From Burkholderiales bacterium (lineage in GTDB: Bacteria > Pseudomonadota > Gammaproteobacteria > Burkholderiales > Burkholderiaceae_C), in contig JAFLDE010000008.1 in NCBI GenBank assembly GCA_017302655.1, positions 1 through 64,000 on the forward strand: 64,000 nucleotides of DNA, read 5' to 3'. Below are positions 26,723-35,607 of the stretch, piece by piece. Within the stretch, counting starts at the first letter, position 1; every line of letters begins with the position of its first letter. The notes beneath the pieces are model-generated. The model ran no database searches. It saw nothing but the letters and a program-made list of their open reading frames with translations, and was not told where the DNA came from. The position numbers and the translations under genes were made by a program.

Positions 26723-27465
26723 TGCCCCGCGGCCTTTTCAGCGGCCTTGCTCTGCTCCTTGCGGATGGCAATCTCGTCCGCCTCGTCATAGGGGCGGTTG
26801 CCGCATTCATTGCGCCAGGCTTCCTGGGCGTCACCGAGTTTGTCGGCGCGATCGCTCAGCTGGTCCTTGCGCTTGTTGAAGCTGTCCACCCGCTCTTCAA
26901 AGGCCTTCACTTCTGCCAAGAAGACGCGCTTGCGCTGGTTGTGGGGATCGATCTTGGAGTTGACCTCAGAGGCACGCTTTTCGTAGTCGGCCTTGGCCTC
27001 GGCTTGCTCCTTCTTGCTCATCTTGGGCAGCAGCGTCTTGAGTTCCTCAAAGCGTTGAGCCACCGCCTGGTTGGCGGCCACCAACGCCTTCTCGGCTTCC
27101 TCAATCTCGCCCTGCTTGGCCTTGATGGCATCGCGCTCGAGCAGCACCTTGGCGCGTTCGTCGGCCATCACCTTGTCTTCGGCTTCGATCGCCTTCCCCT
27201 CGCTGGCGTTGCCATCCTGTCGCTCCAGGCAGGCGCGCAGCTCGTCGCGTGTCATCAGCTTCACCTTGGGCTTGGCGCTGATGACGGCCCCCGGGGCAGC
27301 CACAAGCTGCGGCTTGTTGGCTGGCTTCGCGGCCGGTTTGGCAGCCGCAGGTTTGGCCGCCTTGGGGTCCGCCTTGGCGGGTGCCGCCGTTTGCGCGAGA
27401 GAGGAAGTGCAGGCCAGAGCGGCCGTCAAGGTCAGGACTGCAAGGTGCGAAACAGAAGGGCGCAT
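26719..27465 (-). CDS. Secreted coiled-coil protein of unknown function
   Basis: The 248-residue protein has a signal peptide (about 1-24, ending SSLA), a Lys/Ala/Pro-rich linker (25-60, repeats of AAKPA) and a long charged alpha-helical part (about 75-230) that looks like coiled coil. Two cysteines, in LRACLERQ and RNECGNRP, could form a disulfide. I do not recognise a named family. It overlaps the M3 peptidase gene by four bases and is divergent from the S9A peptidase gene with 110 bases between. Confidence 0.78.
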   Translation of the reverse strand: MRPSVSHLAVLTLTAALACTSSLAQTAAPAKADPKAAKPAAAKPAAKPANKPQLVAAPGAVISAKPKVKLMTRDELRACLERQDGNASEGKAIEAEDKVMADERAKVLLERDAIKAKQGEIEEAEKALVAANQAVAQRFEELKTLLPKMSKKEQAEAKADYEKRASEVNSKIDPHNQRKRVFLAEVKAFEERVDSFNKRKDQLSDRADKLGDAQEAWRNECGNRPYDEADEIAIRKEQSKAAEKAAGQ

Positions 27466-27575
27466 GGTGCGGGCAGCGATCAGAAACGGTCGGGGCGGGG
27501 ATCATGCCATGCCCTCCGCCATCCACTCCCCGCACTTCCCATAATGCGCGCCCCGACCACCTCTCGGCCCCGACC

Positions 27576-29669
27576 ATGAAAACCTTGCTGACCTCCGCCC
27601 TGCTCCTGGCCGCCCTGCCACTGCAGGCCCAGGAAGACCCTTACCTCTGGCTCGAGGACATCAGCGGCGAACGCTCGATGGCTTGGGTGAAGGCGCGGAA
27701 CGCGGAGACCGAGAGCCTCTTGAAGGCCCAGCCCGGCTTCGAGACCTTGCGCCGCGAGTTGCTGGAGGGCCTGAACGCGCGGGATCGCATCCCGGGCATC
27801 TCGCGCATGGGCGATCACGTCTACAACCTTTGGCAGGACGAAAAGAACAAGCGGGGTCTCTGGCGCCGTACCAGCCTGGCCGAGTACGCGAAACCGGATC
27901 CGGCCTGGGAAACGGTGCTCGATCTGGACGCGCTGGGCAAGATGGAAGCCAAGAGCTGGGTGTTCGGTGGCGCCACCTGCCTGGCGCCCGAGTACCGCCG
28001 CTGCCTGTTGCAACTCTCACCCGGCGGCTCCGATGCCACCGTGGTGCGCGAGTTCGACACCCAAACCAAGGCCTTTGTGGACGGCGGCTTCACGCTGCCC
28101 GAGGCCAAGACCCAGGTCGAGTGGAAGGATCTGAACCACATCTACGTGGGCACCGACTTTGGCCCCGGCAGCCTGACCGACTCTGGCTATGCGCGCATCG
28201 CCAAGCTGTGGAAGCGCGGCACGCCACTGGCCAGCGCCGACACGGTCTTCGAAGGCCAAAAGAAGGACACCTGGATCGGCATCAGCGTCGACGGACATGG
28301 CGCCAAGCAAACCGCCATCGTGCAGCGGGCGTTGGACTTCTACCGAGCGGAGTACCACTTGGTGCAGGGCGGCGGTCGGCTCAAGAAGCTGGCGCTGCCC
28401 TTGGATGCGCAGCCCAGGCTCTGGGGCGAGCGGGTGCTGGTGCGCCTGCGCTCGGACTGGACCGTGGGGGGCGCGAGCTTCAAGGCAGGCAGTTTGCTGG
28501 TCGGCAGCTGGAAGGCCTTCCTGACCGGGAAGCCGAGCTTCAAGAATCTCTTCGAACCGACGGCCACGCGCTCGCTCGCCGGCTACACCCTGACCCGGCA
28601 GCACGTCATCCTCAACATCAGCGACAAGGTCGCCAGCAAGCTGGAAGAATGGGATTTCAGTGCCAAGCAGGCGGTCCGTCGCGAGGTCAAGGCCCCCTTC
28701 CCGGGCACTTTGAGCGTCCGCAGCCTGTACGACAACGACCTCGCCGTCGACCCGCTGGCCGACCGCTATCTGGTGCAGTACGCCGACTTCCTGACGCCCG
28801 ACACCCTCTACCTGGCCCAGGCAGGCAGCGACGAACGACTGAAGCTGAAGTCGCGTCAGAGCTGGTTCGACGCCGGTGGCATGCGTGCCGAGCAGCAATT
28901 CGCGACCAGCAAGGACGGCACCCAGATCCCCTACTTCGTCATTTATCCGAAGGGTCACCAAGCAGGCAAGGCCGCGCCCACGCTGCTGTACGGCTATGGC
29001 GGCTTCGAGGTGAGCATGACCCCGGGCTACAGCTCCAGCCGTGGTCGCGGTTGGTTGCAGCGCGGCGGCATCTACGTGATGTCCAACATCCGCGGCGGCG
29101 GTGAGTTCGGCCCGAATTGGCACAAGAGTGCCCTGTTGCAGAACAAGCAGCGGTCCTACGACGACTTCATTGCCGTAGCGGAGGACCTCATCAAGAGAGG
29201 CATCACCACGCAGAAGCAGCTCGGCATCATGGGCGGCAGCAATGGAGGCTTGCTGGTCGGCGCCGTGGCCGTGCAACGGCCCGACCTGTTCAATGCCGTG
29301 GTCTGCCAAGTGCCGCTGCTCGACATGAAGCGCTACCACACCCTGCTGGCAGGCGCCTCCTGGATGGCCGAGTACGGCAACCCGGATCAGCCCGAACAAT
29401 GGGCGTTCATATCCAAGTACAGCCCTTACCAAAACGTGAAAGCTGGGGTCAAGCAGCCGCGCTGGCTGATCAACACCAGCACCAAGGACGACCGCGTGCA
29501 CCCCGGGCACGCCCGCAAGATGGCGGCGCGCATGCTGGAGCAGGGGCATGCTCCGCTGTACTGGGAGAACATTGAGGGAGGGCATGGCGGCGCCGCTGAC
29601 AACGAGCAGCGCGCCACGTGGCAGGCCATCGAGTTCAGTTACCTGTGGATGCAGTTAGGGGGGCGCTGA
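27576..29669 (+). CDS. Prolyl oligopeptidase-family serine peptidase (S9A)
   Basis: The 697-residue protein has a signal peptide (about 1-18, ending PLQA), a seven-bladed propeller domain (to about 430) and an alpha/beta hydrolase domain. The triad is S555 in GGSNGG, D638 or D639 in TKDDRVHP and H670 in EGGHGG. It should be periplasmic and cut short peptides after proline or related residues. The ATG at 27576 is chosen because the signal peptide follows directly; the frame extends 65 codons upstream without support. The acetyltransferase gene follows with a one-base overlap (TGATG). Confidence 0.93.
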   Translation: MKTLLTSALLLAALPLQAQEDPYLWLEDISGERSMAWVKARNAETESLLKAQPGFETLRRELLEGLNARDRIPGISRMGDHVYNLWQDEKNKRGLWRRTSLAEYAKPDPAWETVLDLDALGKMEAKSWVFGGATCLAPEYRRCLLQLSPGGSDATVVREFDTQTKAFVDGGFTLPEAKTQVEWKDLNHIYVGTDFGPGSLTDSGYARIAKLWKRGTPLASADTVFEGQKKDTWIGISVDGHGAKQTAIVQRALDFYRAEYHLVQGGGRLKKLALPLDAQPRLWGERVLVRLRSDWTVGGASFKAGSLLVGSWKAFLTGKPSFKNLFEPTATRSLAGYTLTRQHVILNISDKVASKLEEWDFSAKQAVRREVKAPFPGTLSVRSLYDNDLAVDPLADRYLVQYADFLTPDTLYLAQAGSDERLKLKSRQSWFDAGGMRAEQQFATSKDGTQIPYFVIYPKGHQAGKAAPTLLYGYGGFEVSMTPGYSSSRGRGWLQRGGIYVMSNIRGGGEFGPNWHKSALLQNKQRSYDDFIAVAEDLIKRGITTQKQLGIMGGSNGGLLVGAVAVQRPDLFNAVVCQVPLLDMKRYHTLLAGASWMAEYGNPDQPEQWAFISKYSPYQNVKAGVKQPRWLINTSTKDDRVHPGHARKMAARMLEQGHAPLYWENIEGGHGGAADNEQRATWQAIEFSYLWMQLGGR

Positions 29670-29974
29670 TGGGGACGATCGTCCACTCTGAAGGGCGGTT
29701 CGAACTATGCATCGATGGCCAGGCCTGCGAGCTGGACTACCGTCGAGTCGGTGACCGGGTGGTCTTCACCCACACCGGCGTGCCACCCGCCCTGCAGGGT
29801 CGTGGACTCGCGGCTGAACTGGTGATGAGCGGGCTGCAATGGGCCCGCCAGGAGCAGTTGAAGGTGGTGCCGGCCTGCAGCTATGTAGCGCGCTACATCG
29901 ATCGCCACCCGCAGTGGCAGGACCTCCTGGACGGAGGCGCCGATCCGAAGCCTTGCTTCCGCGAATTTGAATGA
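29669..29974 (+). CDS. Small GNAT-like N-acetyltransferase domain protein
   Basis: The 101-residue protein belongs to the short GCN5-related acetyltransferase group (YjdJ/NATD1-like). The acetyl-CoA loop is LQGRGLAAELV, followed by a helix and VVPACSYVARYIDRHPQW, which is the typical C-terminal part. Substrate unknown. It starts inside the stop codon of the S9A peptidase gene, so the two are coupled. An intergenic stretch of 170 bases follows. Confidence 0.85.
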   Translation: MGTIVHSEGRFELCIDGQACELDYRRVGDRVVFTHTGVPPALQGRGLAAELVMSGLQWARQEQLKVVPACSYVARYIDRHPQWQDLLDGGADPKPCFREFE

Positions 29975-30147
29975 CATCGCCCTCGGCGCGCTCGACCGAA
30001 CGCCCAGACCAGGAGCAAGTTCTTTTAATTCAAGCACTTGCAAGGGGAGTAGAAACCGCAATCTAGCTGTAGTCAGAAATGCGTATGATGGCCTGAAGCA
30101 ACGCGCAATCCCCTATTCGCACGACGAGCAGACAGGCCTCCCGACGC

Positions 30148-33093
30148 ATGCAAGGTGCCAGCGGCTCCACCGAATCACCGTTCGTCTCCCGCGATGGCTT
30201 GGCGGATCGCCTGGTGTACGCCTGGGTGGTTTACCTGCTGCCCATCGCTGCCGTCTTCCTCTCCCTTCTGGCACTGAACGGTTGGCATGAGTACGAAGCC
30301 AAGCCCCAAGAGTCGCCCCTCGTTTTTCGAGCCTTGGCTGACGAACGGCGCCAGTGGAGCCATGGCGAAGCACTGCTTGCGCTGCAAAACGCGCCAGCGG
30401 TCATTCAGCAGTCCACTTCACTGAGCACCGCCCCCTTCTGGGTGCGCGTTGATCTGCCGGCGGGGACCACCCACCCCGATTGGCTTGAATTCCCGTCTCG
30501 GCACGCCAACCGCGTGAGCTGCTGGCTGGATGACCATTGGCTCGGCGAGGCCGACCGTCAAGGCACCTCCGGCGCGCTGCGTTGGCTGCGCGCCGGCTTT
30601 GCACTGGCCGTGCCAGCAGACGCCGCTGGGCAAAGCGTGCTGTGCCGGTTGGAATCCATCGGACCGGCCCGCATCGGCGTCTTGGCGCGAAGCCACCAAG
30701 ACGCGCAGGCCGCGGCGGAGCGGCATGCGCGCGGTGCCGGCTGGCTCGACGGAGGCCTGATCGTTCTCGGCGTCTTCCTGTTCGTCACCGCGCTGATCAG
30801 CCGCAACGCCAATTACGTCTTGTTCTCGGCCTGGATGCTGCTGAACCTGCGCATGGCGGCACTGTCTGCTGGCACCGATTTTCAATGGCTGGGGCAGCGC
30901 GTCCCAGGCGACTGGCTGTCGACCATGCGCCTGATCACCCTGGCGCTGTACTTCACCTGCACCTACGCGCTTTTCCGAAATTTCTTTCGCGAATCCCTCG
31001 ATCGCCTGGGGGTCACCCGAGGCTTGAGCCTGCTGGCTTGGAGCTGCCCGCCTCTGCTGCTCCTGTCCGTCGTGCTGCCCTTCGAGCGTTACCTGCCCAT
31101 CATCTGGGCCTGGACCGGTTTCAGTGTGCTGCTGGTCTGCTATTACTTGATTCGCATCCTTTGGCTGACCCGCTCGCAGGTGGCGATGTGGTACGGCGGT
31201 TCCATGGCGGTCACGCTCTTTGCCAGCTTGGCCGAGGTGCTGGGCGCGTCATCGGGCTCCGGAGGCATCACCGAGGTGGTGAACAGCGTGACGGCGGCGC
31301 TTTTCAGCGGTCTGCTCGCTTCGCTTGCGGTCGCGGCTCAAATGAAGGAAGAGCGCGACCAGCGACGCGACGCCCAGCGCCGACTGCAGTCCACCTTCGA
31401 AGCCTTGCCAATCGGCCTGTTCAGCGCCACACCCAAGGGCCAGTTCACCCAGACCAATCCGGCCCTGGTGGCCATGCTTGGCGCGCCACCACCTGGCTCG
31501 CTGGGTCGTTGGTCGAACTTCTTCGGCCAGGAAGCCTGGGATCAATTGCTCCGCGAAGTGGGCGAGCAGCAGATCGCTCAGTTGGAACTCATCGGACCCG
31601 GCGGCAGGCAATTCCTGGTGCGCGCCACGCTCGCCAGCCGCGTCGTCGAAGGCCTGGTGCAGGACGTCACCGAACAGAACGAGGCCACCGAGAAGCTTCG
31701 CTTCATGGCTCTCAACGATCCGCTGACCAAGGTTCTGAACCGGCGCGGCGTGGAAGCTGCGATGCTGGATCTGCAGAAGCAATTGCCCAGCGACCGCCGC
31801 ATGGCGATGGGTTACCTGGACCTGGACCGCTTCAAGCTGCTCAATGACTTGTATGGCCACGCGGCGGGCGACGTGGTGTTGCAGCAGGTCTGCGCCCGAT
31901 TGCGCGAGCTCTTGTCCAAGGACATGCCCATGGGGCGGGTGGGCGGCGACGAATTCGTGATCCTCATGCCTGGCGTGAGCATGGAACTCGCCTGCCTCAT
32001 CGCGCGTGGCTTGCTCACGGCCATCGGCAATCAGCCTTACCAGGTGGGGGACCGCGCTTTTCAGGTGCGCGGATCGATGGGCTTGGTCGAGATCGAGGCC
32101 GACACCGCGTTCAAAGACGCGATGTCCAGCGCCGATCGGGCTTGCCGCGTTGCCAAGTCGCAGCAGAGCGATGGGTTGGTGGTGTTCGAGCACGACGACC
32201 GCCAACTCGAAGAGATGGCTGCCGAGATGCAGTTGGTGGCGCGGCTGGCCGCCGGCGGCGACGTGGAGGGACTGCATTTGCACATGCAACCCATCATGAG
32301 CTTGCGACAGCCCCACGCTGCACTGAACTTCGAAGTGCTCCTGCGCATGAAGGACGCCAGCGGCAAGCCAGTGCCAACCGGCCGACTGATTGCGGCAGGT
32401 GAGCAAAGCGGCCGCATGAGCATGATCGACCGCTGGGTACTCGCCTCCACCCTGGCTTGGATGAAGCGGCACAAGGACCAGCTGATCCACACCCAGTTCG
32501 TCTGTGTCAACCTGAGTGGCGCCTCGCTGAATGACGAGCGATTCATCGAAGCCGCCTTCGACATGCTTCAGGATTACGCTGAAGTGGCGCCCCTGCTTTG
32601 CCTGGAGGTGACAGAGTCGGTTGCGCTGCACGACCTCGCCAACACGCGTCGCTTCATTCACCAGGTGCGTCAGTTCGGCGCGCGCGTGGCGCTCGACGAC
32701 TTCGGCGCGGGCTACACCTCGTTCAGCTATCTGAAGGACCTGCCGGGCGACCTGCTGAAGATTGATGGCAGCTTCATCGTCAACATGAACGAGCACCCGG
32801 CCAACATCGCCATCGTTGAGGCCATCGTCAGTCTGGCGCGCAACCTAGGCATGAAGGTGATTGCCGAGTGGGCCGAGGACGCCGCCACCGTCGAAACCCT
32901 CGCCGAGATCGGCGTGGACTATGTGCAGGGCTTTGCCATCGCCCGAAGCCAGGACCCGGACGTCTTGCTGGGCCAAGCCTCGTCAGCCGCCTTCGTCACC
33001 GACCCCGCCACACGGGAGTTGGTGGAACAACTGCAACTGCGCGGCACCATGCCCGACTTCTTCGTCAGCGGCACACGAGGCAAGGCGGCCTAG
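30148..33093 (+). CDS. 7TM-DISM diguanylate cyclase/phosphodiesterase (GGDEF-EAL)
   Basis: The 981-residue inner-membrane protein has an N-terminal segment, an extracytoplasmic beta-rich domain (about 60-190), seven hydrophobic segments (about 200-395, 7TM-DISM type), a PAS-like part (about 420-530), GGDEF (about 540-700) and EAL (about 705-960). GGDEF is intact (599-603). No RxxD inhibitory site is seen before it; the stretch reads LLSKD with one extra residue. The EAL motif reads EVL (729-731), but DDFGAG (850-855), LKIDG, the Glu in AEWAED and YVQG are kept, so both activities are possible. It probably senses an external ligand and sets cyclic-di-GMP. Confidence 0.9.
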   Translation: MQGASGSTESPFVSRDGLADRLVYAWVVYLLPIAAVFLSLLALNGWHEYEAKPQESPLVFRALADERRQWSHGEALLALQNAPAVIQQSTSLSTAPFWVRVDLPAGTTHPDWLEFPSRHANRVSCWLDDHWLGEADRQGTSGALRWLRAGFALAVPADAAGQSVLCRLESIGPARIGVLARSHQDAQAAAERHARGAGWLDGGLIVLGVFLFVTALISRNANYVLFSAWMLLNLRMAALSAGTDFQWLGQRVPGDWLSTMRLITLALYFTCTYALFRNFFRESLDRLGVTRGLSLLAWSCPPLLLLSVVLPFERYLPIIWAWTGFSVLLVCYYLIRILWLTRSQVAMWYGGSMAVTLFASLAEVLGASSGSGGITEVVNSVTAALFSGLLASLAVAAQMKEERDQRRDAQRRLQSTFEALPIGLFSATPKGQFTQTNPALVAMLGAPPPGSLGRWSNFFGQEAWDQLLREVGEQQIAQLELIGPGGRQFLVRATLASRVVEGLVQDVTEQNEATEKLRFMALNDPLTKVLNRRGVEAAMLDLQKQLPSDRRMAMGYLDLDRFKLLNDLYGHAAGDVVLQQVCARLRELLSKDMPMGRVGGDEFVILMPGVSMELACLIARGLLTAIGNQPYQVGDRAFQVRGSMGLVEIEADTAFKDAMSSADRACRVAKSQQSDGLVVFEHDDRQLEEMAAEMQLVARLAAGGDVEGLHLHMQPIMSLRQPHAALNFEVLLRMKDASGKPVPTGRLIAAGEQSGRMSMIDRWVLASTLAWMKRHKDQLIHTQFVCVNLSGASLNDERFIEAAFDMLQDYAEVAPLLCLEVTESVALHDLANTRRFIHQVRQFGARVALDDFGAGYTSFSYLKDLPGDLLKIDGSFIVNMNEHPANIAIVEAIVSLARNLGMKVIAEWAEDAATVETLAEIGVDYVQGFAIARSQDPDVLLGQASSAAFVTDPATRELVEQLQLRGTMPDFFVSGTRGKAA

Positions 33094-33359
33094 CAGGCTG
33101 TCGGGCCGTGCGGGTGCTCCGCGCCAGGGCCCATCCAGGGACCAGTTTGAGGCCAAGCGTGGCGGCGCCAACGCGATGGTGCAAGCCCCACAAGAAGCCG
33201 ACCTCGACGGCTGCCCCTCTTGGACCGCACCGACAAGCAGGGCCGGCCGTCAAGTCCCTGCTGCAGCGTTGCCGGAAACGGCTCCGACCGCGCCCTGGCA
33301 CCTTGCATCCGACCCGTTGGCGGCGCGCATGCAGGCTTCTTCCATGACGCGAGAGCCTC
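33094..33359. other. Intergenic region without recognisable gene
   Basis: These 266 bases lie between the convergent GGDEF-EAL gene and the FeeM-like acyltransferase gene. Open frames are short and carry no known motif or ribosome binding site. No clear terminator was found. Confidence 0.4.
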
Positions 33360-34142
33360 TCAGCTCTGCACCAAGCGCAGGCCGCGACGGCGCGGTGGCC
33401 GCTGCTTGATGCGAATGTCCGGATGCAGCGTGTGGCAGATGAAGCCCAACAACGGATGCTTGGCTTCAGACCAAAGGCGTTCGGCGTCATCCAAGTCCAG
33501 AGACATCACCCGGTGCGGCAGATTGCCAGCGTGGCGAAGGGGTATCAGGCCCCGCTCGGGATACACCTCGCGGAACAGCAAGCGCAGGTATTGACGATCC
33601 AAGGGCTGACGGCCGGCCACCACCATGTATTGCACGTTATGGGCGATGCAATGAAGGTAGAAGGCCTTGAAGAGTGCCGTCTTGACCAAGCTTCCGGCCT
33701 GCCCCACCGCGACGCCCAAGCGGGTGGCTTCGGCCAGACTGGCGTTGGCCAACTCGGGCGGAAGATCCAGGGATGCCTCCAGCGGCAGCGGGCTGTAGGT
33801 ATTGGTTTGGATGCGCATCGAGCCCAACGGACTGCCATCCAGCTTGGAGCGGGCCAGCAGCACCACCACGCCGGGCTGCGAATCGGCTGGCTCCGGCTCC
33901 GTCAAGGTCTCGGAAAACTCGGGCAGGTGCCGGGCGTAGGCCTGCTGGCGCACACGCACCGCCTCATGAAGATCGTCCGTGTCTGCGACCCGCTCCACCG
34001 TGAACGGCAACCATTCTTCCTGAATCTCGGTCGGCTGCCGGCGCTCCACCAACGAAGGCAGGGCCATGCTCTCCAAGGCAGAGCTCAGCGTCGGCAGCTG
34101 CGGGAGGCTGCGTTCCAGCGTGGTGGCGAAGCGATCTGTCAC
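33360..34142 (-). CDS. FeeM-like N-acyltransferase (GNAT fold)
   Basis: The 260-residue protein resembles N-acyl amino acid synthases of the FeeM group, GNAT-fold enzymes related to acyl-homoserine-lactone synthases. Supporting stretches are VRVRQQAYARHLPEF, LLARSKLDGSPLGSMRIQ, LAEATRLGV and VAGRQPLDRQYLRLLF. The N-terminal 45 residues are less like the family and the C-terminus is very basic (KQRPPRRRGLR). Relatives occur with PEP-CTERM/exosortase systems, and two PEP-CTERM proteins lie in this window, but none adjacent. Product and acyl donor are unknown. Confidence 0.65.
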   Translation of the reverse strand: MTDRFATTLERSLPQLPTLSSALESMALPSLVERRQPTEIQEEWLPFTVERVADTDDLHEAVRVRQQAYARHLPEFSETLTEPEPADSQPGVVVLLARSKLDGSPLGSMRIQTNTYSPLPLEASLDLPPELANASLAEATRLGVAVGQAGSLVKTALFKAFYLHCIAHNVQYMVVAGRQPLDRQYLRLLFREVYPERGLIPLRHAGNLPHRVMSLDLDDAERLWSEAKHPLLGFICHTLHPDIRIKQRPPRRRGLRLVQS

Positions 34143-34342
34143 GGCGGCGACCTGTGGAGCGGCTGAAGTGGCGACACCCCTGACTCTAGGGATTGACCAT
34201 TCGGACCGAAGTCAGCCGCTGCGCATTCGCCTTGTCAGACAAATTCCTACAAATCTTCCCCCCACCGAGGCTTGGCAGGGGCTCACACCCCCACCCAGAG
34301 ACCTGCTCGACCTGGCTGGCGGTCTGCCCCCCTCACCCACGT
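34143..34342. other. Intergenic region
   Basis: These 200 bases lie upstream of the FeeM-like gene and downstream of rsgA, both on the minus strand. They should hold the promoter of the acyltransferase gene. I see no convincing boxes, terminator or small gene. Confidence 0.35.
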
Positions 34343-35284
34343 TCAGTACTGAGGAGGACGGCTCAACTCTTCGAAGAGCTCAAGGTAGATGCGGTAGCGG
34401 CTGGCCGGCACCCGGCCGGCCTCCAGTGCGGCACGCACCGCACAAGCCGGTTCGGCACGATGGGTGCAGTTCGCGAAGCGGCACTGGGGTGCCAGCTCGG
34501 CCAGATCCGGCATCAACGCTGCCAAGCGCATCGGCTCGATCTGCTGGATGCCAAAGGTCTGGAATCCCGGCGAGTCCATCCAGGCTCCACCCCCCAGATG
34601 CCCGGGCAACGCGTACCACTGCGTGTGCGTGGTGGTATGCCGGCCGCTGTTGAGCGCCGTGGAGATTTCGCCCACCTGCGCTCGGGCGTCAGGCACCAGC
34701 AGATTGGTGAGGGTGCTCTTGCCTGTGCCACTGGGACCAAGCACCACCGTGGTCTTGCCGGCCAGCCAGGGACCCAGCAGTGCCAGCGCGGCTGCGGGAT
34801 CCCGCTTGAGCGCCAGCTCCATCACCCTGACACCCATGACGCTGTACGGCGATAGGCGCTCTCGGGCCAGCGCCGCACTGGGCAGATCGGTCTTGTTCAG
34901 CGCCACACAGCTGGCGATGCCGGCTTCCGCGGCCGCCACCAACGCCCGCGCCAGCAGGCTTTCGCTGAACACGGGCTCAACCGCCACCAACACCAGCAAC
35001 TGGTCCACATTCGCAGCGAAGCTCTTGGTGCGCCATTCGTCCTGCCGATACAGCAGATTGCGCCGCGGCTCAATCGCCTCGATGACGCCCTCGCCCGGCG
35101 ATGTGGGCGCCCAGCGCACGCGGTCGCCCACCACGGCTTCGCTTTTCTTGCCGCGCGGAACACACTGCACGCGGCCGCCGTCGTCCGTTTGCACCAAATA
35201 GTGCCGACCATGCCCGCGCACCACCAAGCCACCATCCAGCTCGGCGCCGTGCTCGCGCGCCTCGGGCCGGCGGCCCTTTTTCAA
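34343..35284 (-). CDS. rsgA: Ribosome small-subunit-dependent GTPase A
   Basis: RsgA is a circularly permuted GTPase that checks late maturation of the 30S subunit. The 313-residue protein has an OB-fold domain (about 18-80), the permuted G domain with NKTD (G4) before the P-loop GPSGTGKST (G1) and DSPG (G3), and a C-terminal zinc finger with CRFANCTH and a later Cys. All key motifs are intact. The start overlaps the end of the pterin dehydratase gene by four bases. Confidence 0.95.
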   Translation of the reverse strand: MKKGRRPEAREHGAELDGGLVVRGHGRHYLVQTDDGGRVQCVPRGKKSEAVVGDRVRWAPTSPGEGVIEAIEPRRNLLYRQDEWRTKSFAANVDQLLVLVAVEPVFSESLLARALVAAAEAGIASCVALNKTDLPSAALARERLSPYSVMGVRVMELALKRDPAAALALLGPWLAGKTTVVLGPSGTGKSTLTNLLVPDARAQVGEISTALNSGRHTTTHTQWYALPGHLGGGAWMDSPGFQTFGIQQIEPMRLAALMPDLAELAPQCRFANCTHRAEPACAVRAALEAGRVPASRYRIYLELFEELSRPPQY

Positions 35285-35607
35285 GGACGGGCTTCCGGAA
35301 GCGCAGACACCTGCGCCGCACAGACCACGTCGTTCAGCGTCACCGCATGGCCGGCGCTGTGCGTGCTCCAGCGCAACGTGGCCACGGAATAGCTGAGGAT
35401 CAGATCTGGGTGGTGGTCCTGAGCCTCGGCCACCTCGGCCACTGCATTGGCGAAGTCCATCACCTCGCGGAAGTTGTCAAACCGAAAGCTGCGCTGCAGC
35501 GCTCCCTGCTCATGGACCCAGCCGGACAATTCAGCGAGGTAGAAGGCCAATGCAGCTGCGTCCAGGGCCTGTGCGTTCGGCGTACAGGCTGCGGTGAGGA
35601 GGGTCAT
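35281..35607 (-). CDS. Pterin-4a-carbinolamine dehydratase
   Basis: The enzyme recycles 4a-hydroxytetrahydrobiopterin after aromatic amino-acid hydroxylation; related proteins moonlight in gene control. The 108-residue protein has the active-site motif QDHHPDL with H65 and H66, a tyrosine in LSYSVA and STH with H83. No phenylalanine hydroxylase gene is adjacent. It overlaps rsgA and the M48 protease gene by four bases each, so it is the middle gene of a coupled set. Confidence 0.92.
   Translation of the reverse strand: MTLLTAACTPNAQALDAAALAFYLAELSGWVHEQGALQRSFRFDNFREVMDFANAVAEVAEAQDHHPDLILSYSVATLRWSTHSAGHAVTLNDVVCAAQVSALPEARP

Noticed and set aside
24557-26791. 744-codon open frame opposite the M3 peptidase gene
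   Set aside because: Antisense shadow of a gene with an intact HEFGH zinc site.
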